The notes under the pieces are model-generated. The model was not told the origin of the DNA, did not search any database, and saw only the letters and a list, made by a program, of their open reading frames with translations. Below, in pieces: positions 26,189 to 34,845 of a DNA stretch of 64,000 nt. Both the position numbers and the translations under genes were made by a program. The DNA is from JACVRM01 sp963755085 (lineage in GTDB: Bacteria > Actinomycetota > Thermoleophilia > Gaiellales > Gaiellaceae): NCBI GenBank assembly GCA_963755085.1, contig CAVWIN010000006.1, forward strand, positions 1 through 64,000. The letters are read 5' to 3'. Position 1 is the stretch's first letter, and every line of letters starts with the position of its first letter.

Positions 26189-28192
26189 GTGTCCCACGAC
26201 ACCGACAAGCTCATCCGCCAGCTCTCGCTCGTCGCCTTCCTCATGGCCGAGCGCCGGCCGCTGACCGCGCGCGACGTCAAGCAGAACGTCGAGGGCTACT
26301 CGGAGATGTCAGACGAAGCGTTCGCGCGCCGCTTCTACTCCGACCGCGCCGAGCTGATCCAGCTGGGGGTGCCGCTCGACTCGCAGCGCGACGAGTTCAC
26401 GGGCGAGGAGCTCTACAGCCTGCGCTCGGAGCGCTACTTCCTGCCGCCGCTCGAGCTCTCGGATGACGAGCTCGCGGCGCTGCAGACGTGCCTGTACCTG
26501 CTCGAGGGCCAGTTCGCGTACGCGGAGCCGCTGCGCCTTGCGCTGCAGAACCTGGCGCTCGGGCGGCCCGGCTTCCCCGAGCCGGCGACCGAGAACGAGG
26601 TGCGCGTCGAGGTCTTCGACCCCGACTACTCGGTGGAGATGCCCGGGCGGCTGGCCAAGCTGGAGTCGGCGATCTCGAAGCAGCGCACCGTGCGCTTCGA
26701 GTACTGGTCGATCTCGCGTGACAAGCAGGCCGAGCGGCTGATCAACCCATACGCGCTGCTGAACGACAACGGCGTCTGGTACCTCGTCGGCCACGATGTG
26801 GAGCGCGAGGCAATCCGGACGTTCCGGGTCTCGCGTATCCGCGGCGACATCCGCCTAGCGACGCGGCGCGAGCGCGACTTCCGGCTTCCGGCCGAGTTCG
26901 AGGTCGAGGAGTACCGCCAGCGCCCGCCGTGGCAGATCGGCGAGACCGTCGGCGACGCGCGGATCGCGGTCGCGCCCGACACCGCCTGGTGGGTGGAGCG
27001 GGCGTTCGGCGACCGCGGCAAGGTCGACGGCGGCGTCTTCGTCACCGAATACTCGAGCCTGCCCCTGCTCGCGTCATGGGTGCTGCGCCAGGACGGGCGC
27101 GCGGTGCCGCTCGAGCCGGAGGCGCTCGTCGACGAGGTGCAGGAGTCGCTCGAGCGGGTGCGCTCCCGCCACGAGGGCGATCCACCCAAGATCGCGCGCG
27201 AGCGCCGGGCGAAGCCGGGCGAGCTGATCGACCGGCCGGCGGGCCCGGTGGCGCCCGAGCGCTTCGGGGTCCTCCAGGCTCTGCTCGCGTATCTGCTCGA
27301 CCGCTGCGGCGAGGAGAAGACGGCCGAGATCCCGGCCAGCGAGCTCGTCGAGCGCTTCCGTATTCCAGAGGAGTCGCTCGAGGAGCATCTCTCGCTGCTC
27401 AACCTCGTCAACTTCGGCGGCGGCTGCTACGCGGTCTACGCGCAGCTGAGCGGCGACACGGTGCACGTGGAGAAGGAGCTCTTCGGCGACGCGTTCCGCT
27501 CGCCGCCGCGGCTGACGCCGCTCGAGGCGCGCGCGATCCGGCTGGCGCTCGAGTTCGTCGGGCCGATGATCGCGGCCGACGCGAACACGCCGCTCGAGCG
27601 CGTGCGCCGCAAGCTCGAGGAGACGTTCGGCGCCTTCGAGCTGTCGCAGACGCCGGAGCCGTCCGTGCGCCCCGCCGAGGAGTCGCTCGTCACGACGCTG
27701 ACGCACGGGATCCGCGAGCGGCGCCTCGTCGAGCTCGAGTACCTGAAGGAGGGCGAGGAGCACCCGTCCAAGCGTGTGGTGGAGCCGTACGCGATCGAGC
27801 GCCGGCTGCCCTTCTGGTACGTCCACACGTGGGATCGCACGAGCGACGGCGAGCGGTCGTTCCGGCTCGACCGCATGCGCAACGCCAAGCTGCAGAAGCG
27901 GACGTTTGCGCCGCGCGAGGGCTTCGAGCCGTCGCGCATGCGCGACGCCCGGCGTGCGCGGGTCTGGTACTCGCCGGTGATCGCCCGCTGGAAGGTGGAG
28001 CGCGGCGCGCATCCGCTGACCGACGGCGCCGCGGTGTCGGAGACGCCGGTCGGGTCGCCGGAGTGGCTGGTCGGCGAGATCCTGTCCGGCCGCGGCGAGG
28101 CGGTCGTGCTGGAGCCCGAGGACCTGCGCAGTCAGATGGCGGCGCGGGCGGTGTCGCTCGCAAGCGCTTTGCGCGCGGGCGCGCCGGTCTAG
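26189..28192 (+). CDS. PafBC-like double WYL-domain transcriptional regulator
   Basis: A 667-residue protein; GTG 26189 is preferred, TTG 26174 is possible. Two halves each contain an N-terminal winged-helix part and a WYL-type domain: the first half has SISRDKQAERLINPYALL and NGVWYLVGHDVEREAIRTFR; the second, beginning about residue 350, has RRLVELEYLKEG and LPFWYVHTWDRTSDGERSFR. In most actinobacteria PafB and PafC are separate proteins activating the RecA-independent DNA damage response; fused forms are known. The proteasome genes usually nearby are not in this window, so the exact orthology is inferred. It ends in a CTAG shared with queG. Confidence 0.85.
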   Translation: MSHDTDKLIRQLSLVAFLMAERRPLTARDVKQNVEGYSEMSDEAFARRFYSDRAELIQLGVPLDSQRDEFTGEELYSLRSERYFLPPLELSDDELAALQTCLYLLEGQFAYAEPLRLALQNLALGRPGFPEPATENEVRVEVFDPDYSVEMPGRLAKLESAISKQRTVRFEYWSISRDKQAERLINPYALLNDNGVWYLVGHDVEREAIRTFRVSRIRGDIRLATRRERDFRLPAEFEVEEYRQRPPWQIGETVGDARIAVAPDTAWWVERAFGDRGKVDGGVFVTEYSSLPLLASWVLRQDGRAVPLEPEALVDEVQESLERVRSRHEGDPPKIARERRAKPGELIDRPAGPVAPERFGVLQALLAYLLDRCGEEKTAEIPASELVERFRIPEESLEEHLSLLNLVNFGGGCYAVYAQLSGDTVHVEKELFGDAFRSPPRLTPLEARAIRLALEFVGPMIAADANTPLERVRRKLEETFGAFELSQTPEPSVRPAEESLVTTLTHGIRERRLVELEYLKEGEEHPSKRVVEPYAIERRLPFWYVHTWDRTSDGERSFRLDRMRNAKLQKRTFAPREGFEPSRMRDARRARVWYSPVIARWKVERGAHPLTDGAAVSETPVGSPEWLVGEILSGRGEAVVLEPEDLRSQMAARAVSLASALRAGAPV

Positions 28193-29112
28193 CCGGCCGC
28201 GTTCTCGAGCGCGATCGCGGCGTTGCGCTGCAGCAGGCGTCCGTCGTTGCGCGGCACGAACAGCCGGTCGTAGCGGCGGCGGAGCTCGCCCGGGTCGGCC
28301 TCGAGCCACTCCACGAGCGACACCGTGGGCTCGGCACCGTGCGGCAGCGGCGCTCCGGCGCGGCGCTTCTCGATGCCCCGGTTCCACGGGCAGACGTCCT
28401 GGCAGATGTCGCAGCCGTAGACCTGGGCGCCCAGGTGCCCGCGGTAGTCGTCTGGGATGGGCTGCGCCGACTGCGTCCAGTACGAGAGGCACTTCGCGGC
28501 GTCGAGCGTGCCCGGCTCGTCGAGCGCGCCGGTGGGGCATGCCTCGATGCAGAGCGTGCAGCTGCCGCAGTCCAGGTCGAGCCGCGGCGTCTGCTCCACG
28601 GCGACGTCGGTGATCAGCGTGCCGAGCACGACCCAGGAGCCGTACCGCTTGGTGATCACCATCGTGTTCTTGCCGTAGAAGCCGACGCCCGCGCGGACGG
28701 CGCCCTCGCGGTCGACGTGCTGGTTGGCGTCGACGAGGACGCGGTACGACCCGCCGAGGCTCCTGCCGAGCTCGTCCAGCTTCGTGCGCAGCTCGGCGTA
28801 CGCGTCGAACCACGTGTAGCGCGGAAGGCGCCCCTCCCCCGGTCCCGGCTCGGGGCCGGGCGCGTAGTAGCAGAGCGCCGCCGAGACGACCGTGCGCGCG
28901 TCCGGCAGCAGCGTCTCGGGATGGCAGGACACGTCTGGCCGGGCCATGGTGAAGCGCATGTCGGCGAAGAGCCCGCGCGCCTTGCGCTCGCCGATGTGGC
29001 GCTCGGTCTCCTCGTACGGCTCGGCGGGCGCGGCGCCGACGACGTCCAGCCCGAGCTCGTCGCCGAGGCGGGCCAGCTCGCTCACGCTGATCACCGTGTC
29101 CTCGCCAGACAT
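28189..29112 (-). CDS. queG: epoxyqueuosine reductase
   Basis: A 307-residue protein from ATG 29112; an upstream start (29157) is less likely. QueG uses cobalamin and two [4Fe-4S] clusters to reduce epoxyqueuosine to queuosine in tRNA. The two ferredoxin-type clusters are visible: CGSCTLCIEACPTGAL and CDICQDVCPWNRG. Upstream are the catalytic region (DANQHVDREGAVRAGVGFYG) and the conserved VVLGTLITD. With queA and tgt at 10.8-13.0 kb this gives three late queuosine genes in one window, though not in one operon. The C-terminal HEAT-like domain of some QueG proteins is short here. Confidence 0.95.
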   Translation of the reverse strand: MSGEDTVISVSELARLGDELGLDVVGAAPAEPYEETERHIGERKARGLFADMRFTMARPDVSCHPETLLPDARTVVSAALCYYAPGPEPGPGEGRLPRYTWFDAYAELRTKLDELGRSLGGSYRVLVDANQHVDREGAVRAGVGFYGKNTMVITKRYGSWVVLGTLITDVAVEQTPRLDLDCGSCTLCIEACPTGALDEPGTLDAAKCLSYWTQSAQPIPDDYRGHLGAQVYGCDICQDVCPWNRGIEKRRAGAPLPHGAEPTVSLVEWLEADPGELRRRYDRLFVPRNDGRLLQRNAAIALENAAG

Positions 29113-29240
29113 GTCCTTGACCCTAGGGGCCGGCCGCGGGCCTCCCTCCGGTTTCACGGTAGCGAGGGCGAACGCGCGGGTGGGTGCCGGGACCGTGGCG
29201 AAAGCGTGACGATCACACCACCGCCTAGCATCCGCTCCTT

Positions 29241-30227
29241 GTGAAGGCGATTCGGATCCACGAAGACGGCGGCCCCGAAGTGCTGCGCTACGAGGACGCG
29301 CCCGACCCGGAGCCGGGCGAGGGCGAGGTGCTGATCCGCCTGCGGGCGGCGTCGCTGAACCGCCTCGACCTCTGGGTGCGGCGCGGCCTGCCCTCCGTTC
29401 CGAAGCCGCGGATCCTCGGCGCCGACGGCGCGGGCACGGTCGAGGCGCTCGGCTCCGGGGTGAACGGCTTCGCGCCGGGCGACCGCGTCGTGATCAACCC
29501 GGGCGTCGAGCACGGCCGGCGGATCACGGTCATCGGCGAGCACACCGACGGGACGCACGCCGAGCTGATCGCCGTCCCGGCCGCGAACGTCTACCCCATC
29601 CGCGGCGACCTCTCCTTCGAGGAGGCGGCCGCGTTCCCGCTCGTCTACGAGACCGTCTACCGGATGCTGGTCACGCGCGCGCACCTGGCCGAGGGCGAGT
29701 GGATCCTCGCCTGGGGCGTCGGCAGCGGCATCGGCAGCACGGCGCTCGTGCTCGGGAAGGCGCTCGGCGCGCGCGTCGTCGCGACGTCCTCGTCGCCCGA
29801 GAAGCTCGCGCGGGCGAGCGAGCTCGGCGCGGATGTCGTCGTCAACCATGCGACGGAGAGCGTTCCCGATGCCGTGAAGGAGGCAACCGGCGGCGGCGTG
29901 GACGTCGTCGTGGAACACGTCGGCGAGGCGACCTGGCAGCAGTCGCTGCAGTGCGCGGCGCCGGCCGGACGGGTCGTCGTCTGCGGCGCGACGACCGGCC
30001 CGAACCCGCCGGCGGCGCTGCACCGCATCTGGTGGAAGCAGCTGTCGGTGCTCGGCTCGACGATGGGGACGCGCGCCGACTTCGAGGGCGCCTACGACCT
30101 GGTCGCGAGCGGGCGCGCGAAGCCCGTCGTCGACTCGGTCTTCCCGCTCGCCGACGCGCGCGAGGCGCACGAGCGAATGGAGCGCGGCGAGCAGTTCGGG
30201 AAGATCGTGCTGTCGATCCCGGACTAG
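29241..30227 (+). CDS. MDR-family alcohol dehydrogenase/quinone oxidoreductase
   Basis: A 328-residue protein from GTG 29241. The N-terminal catalytic fold (KAIRIHEDGGPEVLRYEDAP, RAASLNRLDLWVRRGLP) lacks the four-Cys structural zinc lobe and the catalytic Cys, as in quinone-oxidoreductase-type MDR enzymes. The nucleotide-binding motif is WGVGSGIGSTALVLGKALGA followed by TSSSPEKLARASELGAD. It probably reduces an enone or quinone with NADPH; the substrate is unknown. It ends in a CTAG shared with the DUF59 gene. Confidence 0.9.
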   Translation: MKAIRIHEDGGPEVLRYEDAPDPEPGEGEVLIRLRAASLNRLDLWVRRGLPSVPKPRILGADGAGTVEALGSGVNGFAPGDRVVINPGVEHGRRITVIGEHTDGTHAELIAVPAANVYPIRGDLSFEEAAAFPLVYETVYRMLVTRAHLAEGEWILAWGVGSGIGSTALVLGKALGARVVATSSSPEKLARASELGADVVVNHATESVPDAVKEATGGGVDVVVEHVGEATWQQSLQCAAPAGRVVVCGATTGPNPPAALHRIWWKQLSVLGSTMGTRADFEGAYDLVASGRAKPVVDSVFPLADAREAHERMERGEQFGKIVLSIPD

Positions 30228-30523
30228 CCGAAGCCGAGAATGAACTTGGCGTCGTCCGACATCCGCTCGGGCGACCACGGCGGGTCCCACACGAGCTCGA
30301 CGTCCACATGCTCGACGCCCGGCACCGAGCCGGCCGCGTCCGCGATCCCTTCCTGGATCATCGGCCCGACCGGGCAGCCCATCGAGGTCAGCGTGTGCAT
30401 GACCTTCACGTTCGCGCCGTCGACCTCCACGTCGTAGAGCAGGCCGAGCTCGACGATGTCCATGCCGAGCTCGGGGTCCTCGACGACCCGGACGGCCTCG
30501 ATGACGTCGTCCTTCGTGATCAT
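30224..30523 (-). CDS. SufT/MIP18-like DUF59 iron-sulfur assembly protein
   Basis: A 99-residue protein from ATG 30523. It is a single DUF59 domain: VRVVEDPELGMDIVELGLLY, then TLTSMGCPVGPMIQE with the conserved Cys, and VELVWDPPWSPERMSDDAK. Such proteins help insert iron-sulfur clusters; the same fold occurs in PaaD. It stands alone here, away from suf genes. The two 4Fe-4S clusters of QueG nearby are possible clients, which is speculation. Its stop shares a CTAG with the MDR gene. Confidence 0.9.
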   Translation of the reverse strand: MITKDDVIEAVRVVEDPELGMDIVELGLLYDVEVDGANVKVMHTLTSMGCPVGPMIQEGIADAAGSVPGVEHVDVELVWDPPWSPERMSDDAKFILGFG

Positions 30524-30553
30524 GCGGCCAGTGTACGTCGGCATACTCGGGGC

Positions 30554-30988
30554 ATGGCGTACGCGCCCCCGGCCCGCCACCTGCTCCGCGCCCGAGATCT
30601 CGCCGACGCGCGCTACTTCGAGCCGATCGGCGTCGACGACCTCGCCCGCGCCGCCGGGCTTTCCCGCTTCCACTTCAGCCGGGAGTTCCGGAAGGCGTTT
30701 GGTGAGTCGCCGCACGCGTACCTGCTGACCCGGCGGCTCGAGCGCGCGGCGGCGCTGCTCCGCGGCACCGACCAACGGGTCGCAGAGATCTGCTTCGCGG
30801 TCGGCCTGCGCAGCGTCGGCTCGTTCACGACGAGCTTCACGCGCACGTTCGGGATGTCGCCGACCGCCTACCGGGCGACCTTCCCACCTGCAACCGAGTA
30901 TGCGCAGGTACCGACCTGCGTGCTGCGCTTCTACGGCCGCCCGCAACGCCGCACATTTCGAGAAGACGCCTCCGCCGCGCGCGCCTAG
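30554..30988 (+). CDS. short AraC-family transcriptional regulator
   Basis: A 144-residue protein from ATG 30554, essentially an AraC DNA-binding domain: LARAAGLSRFHFSREFRKAF (first helix-turn-helix) and ICFAVGLRSVGSFTTSFTRT (second), then FGMSPTAYRATFP. There is no effector domain; the short C-terminal tail (YAQVPTCVLRFYGRPQRR) follows. It lies directly upstream of a VOC-family gene in the same direction (36 bp), with which it probably functions, since this AraC-VOC pair is common in actinobacteria. Confidence 0.88.
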   Translation: MAYAPPARHLLRARDLADARYFEPIGVDDLARAAGLSRFHFSREFRKAFGESPHAYLLTRRLERAAALLRGTDQRVAEICFAVGLRSVGSFTTSFTRTFGMSPTAYRATFPPATEYAQVPTCVLRFYGRPQRRTFREDASAARA

Positions 30989-31024
30989 CATCGCCGCCGA
31001 CCCCGAGAAACGGAGGCAACGAAA

Positions 31025-31453
31025 ATGATCAAGCTCTCGACCGTTCAGCTGTGGGTGAACGACCAGGACGAGGCGCTCGACTTCTACACCCGGAAGCTGG
31101 GCATGGAGCTGCGCCACGACGTGACGCTCCCGGAGATGGGCAACTTCCGCTGGCTCACCGTCGGCCCGCCGAACCAGCCGGACATCGCGATCGTGCTGAT
31201 GGCCATCCCCGGCCCGCCGGTCATGGACGCGGAGACGGCCGCCCAGGTCCGGACGCTGATGGCGAAGGGCTTCGCCGGCACCGTGTTCCTGACCACCGAG
31301 GACGTGTACGCCGACTACGACGCGCTGAAGTCCCGCGGCGTCGAGTTCGTCGAGGAGCCCGAGGAGCGGCCCTACGGCATCGACACGGCGTTCCGCGACC
31401 CGTCGGGCAACAACATCCGCCTCGGCCAGATCCGCGAGCTCGCGCAGGTCTAG
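31025..31453 (+). CDS. VOC-family (glyoxalase/bleomycin-resistance fold) protein
   Basis: A 142-residue protein from ATG 31025, preceded by CGGAGGCAACG. Two beta-alpha-beta-beta-beta modules: STVQLWVNDQDEALDFYTRK at the start and FLTTEDVYADYDALKSRGVE later, ending TAFRDPSGNNIRLGQ. Metal ligands of the glyoxalase type are only partly kept, so the activity is open. It follows the AraC-type regulator. Its TAG lies in a CTAG shared with a short reverse-strand remnant. Confidence 0.9.
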   Translation: MIKLSTVQLWVNDQDEALDFYTRKLGMELRHDVTLPEMGNFRWLTVGPPNQPDIAIVLMAIPGPPVMDAETAAQVRTLMAKGFAGTVFLTTEDVYADYDALKSRGVEFVEEPEERPYGIDTAFRDPSGNNIRLGQIRELAQV

Positions 31454-31557
31454 CCGACGTGCTCCCGGAGGGTCCGCTCGACGGCCTGCGGGTCGTCGGG
31501 CGTGATCGCCGGGTGGTTTAAGAAGGCGATGGCCAGGATCGATGTCCGGTCCTCGCT
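31450..31557 (-). pseudogene. possible C-terminal remnant of an unidentified gene
   Basis: The minus strand reads SILAIAFLNHPAITPDDPQA then VERTLREHVG-stop, ending in the same Gly-TAG/CTAG arrangement as four other convergent pairs in this window. Upstream the frame passes under a GNAT gene and has no start or recognisable sequence. I therefore treat the last 30-35 codons as a possible gene end whose front was replaced. Evidence is weak. Confidence 0.25.
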
Positions 31558-31617
31558 CCTGGGTCGTCGGCGAGCTCGCGCGGCGTCCGGGCTTCGAGAG
31601 CCGCCTATCCTCCGATC

Positions 31618-32505
31618 ATGGTGCGGGAAGGCAGGAACGAGGACTTCGGGTCGGCGACCGAGCTGCTGAACCACGTTTGGCCGAACCGCGTCGGATCTGA
31701 GCGTGGGCTCCGGCACACGGCGGCCGCCGAGCCGCCGGACGCGCACCGCCGCTATTGGGCCGCCGAACACCAGGGCAGGCTCGTCGGCTGGGCCACGGCG
31801 GCAATCGAGTACCAGAGTTCCGAGCGGCCGGGCTTTCTGCAGGTCAGTGTCGCGCCGGATTCCCGTAAGGCCGGCCTCGGGACTGCCCTCCTCGAGGGCT
31901 GCGAAGCCCACCTAGCCGGCGTCGGCGTCGCGACAGTGCTGTCGTTCACCACTCCCGACGACGTGTCGCGGGCCTTCGCCACCGCACATGGCTTCCGGCA
32001 CACCAACACGACGCGGATCTCCGGTGTCGACCCGCGCACGATCGAGCCCCCGAGCGCCCCGCCCGGCGTCGATCTGCGCCCGCTCGCCGCGCTCGACCCA
32101 CGAAAGGTGCACGAGCTCGACGCCGAGGCAATGCGCGACGTCCCGGGTGAGGTTGCGATGGACGACGTCTCGTTCGCGCAATGGCTCGAGGACTACTGGC
32201 ATCATCCGGACACCGATCTCGACGCAAGTGTTGCGGCCGTGATCGACGGCAGACCGGTCGCCTTCTCGCACCTGCGCATCGCCCCGGGCGGGCGGGCAGT
32301 CACCGACATGACCGGGACGCTGCGTGACTATCGCGGCCGCGGCCTCGCCCTGCTGGTGAAGCGCGCGACCCTGGTGAACGCTGCCGGACGAGGAGTCGAG
32401 CTCGTCTCCACTGAGAACGACGAGACGAACGGACCGATGCTCAGGATCAACGAAAAGCTCGGCTACCGGCGCATCGGCAGCACGCTCAGCTGGTCGCGCC
32501 CCTGA
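31618..32505 (+). CDS. tandem GNAT acetyltransferase
   Basis: A 295-residue protein from ATG 31618 with two GNAT domains. The first (about 1-145) has the acetyl-CoA loop in QVSVAPDSRKAGLGTALLEG; the second (about 155-295) has DMTGTLRDYRGRGLALLVKR followed by TENDETNGPMLRINEKLGYR. This is the layout of mycothiol synthase-like enzymes, but the substrate cannot be deduced. The family acetylates amines with acetyl-CoA in the cytoplasm. It stands alone, with 96 bp to the next GNAT gene. Confidence 0.9.
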   Translation: MVREGRNEDFGSATELLNHVWPNRVGSERGLRHTAAAEPPDAHRRYWAAEHQGRLVGWATAAIEYQSSERPGFLQVSVAPDSRKAGLGTALLEGCEAHLAGVGVATVLSFTTPDDVSRAFATAHGFRHTNTTRISGVDPRTIEPPSAPPGVDLRPLAALDPRKVHELDAEAMRDVPGEVAMDDVSFAQWLEDYWHHPDTDLDASVAAVIDGRPVAFSHLRIAPGGRAVTDMTGTLRDYRGRGLALLVKRATLVNAAGRGVELVSTENDETNGPMLRINEKLGYRRIGSTLSWSRP

Positions 32506-32601
32506 GCGAAGTCGCGCTCATCATCGTGAGCAGAACGCCGTTGCCTGGGCGGGTGTTGCTGGACTATCACCTGAGTTGCGCGGCAGTTAGCGTTAACGGC
32601 C

Positions 32602-33090
32602 GTGCGGGAGGGCTCGGGACAGCTTGTCCTTCGCGAGATCGAAGATCGTGATCTCGGCGTGCTGTTCGAGCACTGGACGAATCGCGACGCGATACGGATG
32701 GCCGCGTTCACTTCGCCGGATCAGAATGATCGAACGACCTTCGAGCGACGGTGGGCGCGGCTGAGGAGCGACGCGTCTACGACGAACAGGGTGATCGAGA
32801 TCGACGGTCGAGTTGTGGGTCACATTGCGAGCTTCGACCTGGAGGGTCACCGCGAGGTCACCTATTGGATCGGCCGTGAAGATTGGGGCCGCGGCATTGC
32901 CACGCGTGCCCTACAGGAGTTCTTGCAGCTGGAGGCAACCCGTCCGCTTTACGCTGGCGCTGCGAGCGACAACGCTGCGTCGATTCGTGTGTTGACGAAG
33001 TGCGGTTTTCGCGTCGTGGGCGAGGGGCGCGGGTTCGCTCATGGGCGCAACGAGGAAACGGACGAGGTCGTGCTCCGACTCGATGCATGA
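32602..33090 (+). CDS. RimJ/RimL-type GNAT acetyltransferase
   Basis: A 162-residue protein from GTG 32602. The acetyl-CoA binding region reads YWIGREDWGRGIATRALQEF and the C-terminal motif is SIRVLTKCGFRVVGEGRGF, typical of the RimJ/RimL group that acetylates N-termini or small amines. Codons here are less GC-rich than in the housekeeping block. It lies at the left edge of the accessory mosaic and is followed by a convergent frameshifted VOC gene. Confidence 0.88.
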   Translation: MREGSGQLVLREIEDRDLGVLFEHWTNRDAIRMAAFTSPDQNDRTTFERRWARLRSDASTTNRVIEIDGRVVGHIASFDLEGHREVTYWIGREDWGRGIATRALQEFLQLEATRPLYAGAASDNAASIRVLTKCGFRVVGEGRGFAHGRNEETDEVVLRLDA

Positions 33091-33153
33091 CCCCGCCTGC
33101 CCTCGGCTGGGGATTCGCATTCGGAGCGTGACGGTTCAAGCGTTCGTGGGGCT

Positions 33154-33593
33154 TCACCCGCGCGGTTTCGGAACCCCCTCCGGGTTCCAGATGATCTCCC
33201 ACAGGTGGCCATCAGGATCGTGGAAGTAGCCGGAGTAGATCCCCCACGGTCGGTCGTGGGCTGGCGTGACCGTGGCGCCCGCGGCCGCCGCGTTCTCCAG
33301 TACTCGTCGACCTCGTCGCGGCTACGAACGAGTTGCGCGAGGCTGAACTCGCCGCTTTGTGGCGGCGCGACCGGAATCGCGGCGTCCCTGGCGAGATCGG
33401 CACGCGGGTACAGGTTGAGGAGCAGCCCGCGCTCGAGTTTGAACATCGCGATGGCGCCGTTCGCGCCGGTCTTCTCGTCCGCCCACTTCGTCCCGACGAC
33501 GCCTTTCGACTCGAGACCGAGACCGCGGTAGAACGCGAGCGAGCGTTCGAGGTCGGCCACGGCCAGGGTGATCACGTCGAGATGCGGTTCCAC
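33154..33593 (-). pseudogene. VOC-family protein, one frameshift
   Basis: From ATG 33593 the frame gives LDVITLAVADLERSLAFYRG, GTKWADEKTGANGAIAMFKL and SLAQLVRSRDEVDEY. Near 33301 it slips one base, after which the DNA reads LENAAAAGATVTPAHDRPWG, YSGYFHDPDGHLWEIIWNPE and ends VPKPRG-stop at 33154. With one base restored this is a typical 145-residue glyoxalase-fold protein. It may be a sequencing indel or a young pseudogene. Confidence 0.75.
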
Positions 33594-33673
33594 GGGGTCG
33601 TTTCCTTCCCCGCCGGGCGGTAGCTGAACCCGCGGTCGTCCGCGACTCAGATCGAGTAGCAGGCCGCTCGGCT

Positions 33674-33696
33674 GGGCCAGCGTTTAGCGAATGTCC
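33674..33696. repeat. dispersed intergenic repeat, copy 1 (variant)
   Basis: Begins GGGCCAGCGTTTAGCGAATG: the left half equals the other copies in this region, the right half is altered. It lies 5 bp upstream of a methyltransferase gene that has lost its N-terminus, so the repeat marks a recombination joint. Confidence 0.6.
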
Positions 33697-33701
33697 TTGC
33701 C

Positions 33702-34295
33702 ATGCTCCGCGAGGCCGAGGTCGCCGCCCGCAAACAGGGCTTCCAGAACGTCGGGTGGATCAGGGGCAGCTCGGCTGAACTTCAGGCACTCGAGCCGGGT
33801 CTCGGCCGTTTCGACCTGGTCACGATCGGCACGGCCTTCCACTTCATGGAGCCGGCCGCAACGCTCAGCGAGTTGCAGCGGATGGCCGCAGGCGGCGGTG
33901 TCGCGGTCGCCTACAACGGAACGCCGATGTGGCTCCACCCTGATCCTTGGGCAAAGGCACTGCGCCGCGTCCTGGAGAACCGCCTCGGGACGCTCAGCGA
34001 TGCCGACTTCACCGCCGACGCGCTGATCGCCGCCGAAGAGACGATGAAAGCCCTCGACTACACGGAGATCGAGCGGTGGGAACGAACGTACGTCGAGACG
34101 ATCGACGTCGACTTCGTCACCGGGCACATCCTCTCCGCGACGTCGGCCGACCAGATTCCACCCGCTCAGAGACAGGATTTCGCGCGAGAAGTCTCCTCAG
34201 CGATCACGACACTCGCACCGTCCGGACGCGTGGACGAGCCAGTAAGCGTTCGAGCCGTCATCGGCCGTCCACAGTGCGACCCTCCGCAGCGATAG
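33702..34295 (+). pseudogene. 5'-truncated class I SAM methyltransferase
   Basis: A 197-residue ORF from ATG 33702 that starts in the middle of the fold (MLREAEVAARKQGFQNVGWI, normally after motif I/II). The GxGxG SAM-binding motif and about 60 upstream residues are absent. Later parts are typical: FDLVTIGTAFHFMEPAATLS and a C-terminal VSSAITTLAPSGRVDEPVSV. A protein could be made but would lack SAM binding. The 5' break coincides with a copy of the dispersed repeat (33674-33696), and another copy follows 11 bp after the stop. Confidence 0.75.
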
Positions 34296-34306
34296 GAGCG
34301 TGACTT

Positions 34307-34330
34307 GGGCCAGCGTTCCGGAATAACGCC
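34307..34330. repeat. dispersed intergenic repeat, copy 2
   Basis: GGGCCAGCGTTCCGGAATAA followed by CGCC. Contains the palindromic core TTCCGGAA. It lies between the truncated methyltransferase (stop 34295) and the cupin gene (start 34344). Confidence 0.7.
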
Positions 34331-34343
34331 ATAGGATTACGCC

Positions 34344-34745
34344 GTGCCGTTCACGCTCCGCAATATCAAGGAGGATCTGGAGGACATCGGCCCTAGGTTC
34401 GACGGCGCGCCGGACCTGGAGTTCCGCGCGGCGACCAAGGCGCTCGAGCTCGAGAAATCCGCCCTGAGCTACCAACGCGTCCCGCCCTTCTATCGGTTTC
34501 CCTATGGCCACACGCACATGAAGCAAGAGGAGGTGTACGTGGTGCTGCGCGGGAGCGGGCGGATGAGAGTCGACGACGAGATCGTCGAGCTCAAGGAATG
34601 GGACGCGGTGCGGGTCCCGCCCGGCACATGGCGAGGCTACGAGGCCGGGCCAGAGGGCCTCGAGATCCTCGTCATCGGCGCGCCCAACCTCGGCGAGGAT
34701 CCGCGCGAAGACGTCGACGGTCAGCGCGACTGGTGGGCTGACTAG
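34344..34745 (+). CDS. cupin-domain protein
   Basis: A 133-residue protein from GTG 34344, 13 bp after a dispersed repeat copy. Single cupin barrel: motif 1 RFPYGHTHMKQEEVYVVLRG (two His and Glu as metal ligands) and motif 2 EWDAVRVPPGTWRGYEAGPE, in which the usual His is replaced. Small cupins of this type are often isomerases or sugar or antibiotic-related enzymes, but no substrate is visible. The gene's neighbours are unrelated. Confidence 0.88.
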   Translation: MPFTLRNIKEDLEDIGPRFDGAPDLEFRAATKALELEKSALSYQRVPPFYRFPYGHTHMKQEEVYVVLRGSGRMRVDDEIVELKEWDAVRVPPGTWRGYEAGPEGLEILVIGAPNLGEDPREDVDGQRDWWAD

Positions 34746-34845
34746 CGGAGTTGTCCGGTGCCGGATGCGTCGCTGGCCGCGTGGAGCCAATCGTACGCTG
34801 CCCACGGCGCGGTCAACTGGTGCGGCGAGATCTTGGACCATCGCC

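Noticed and set aside
29241..30227. Zinc-dependent alcohol dehydrogenase
   Set aside because: The catalytic and structural zinc cysteines are absent, so a quinone-oxidoreductase-type MDR enzyme is the safer call.
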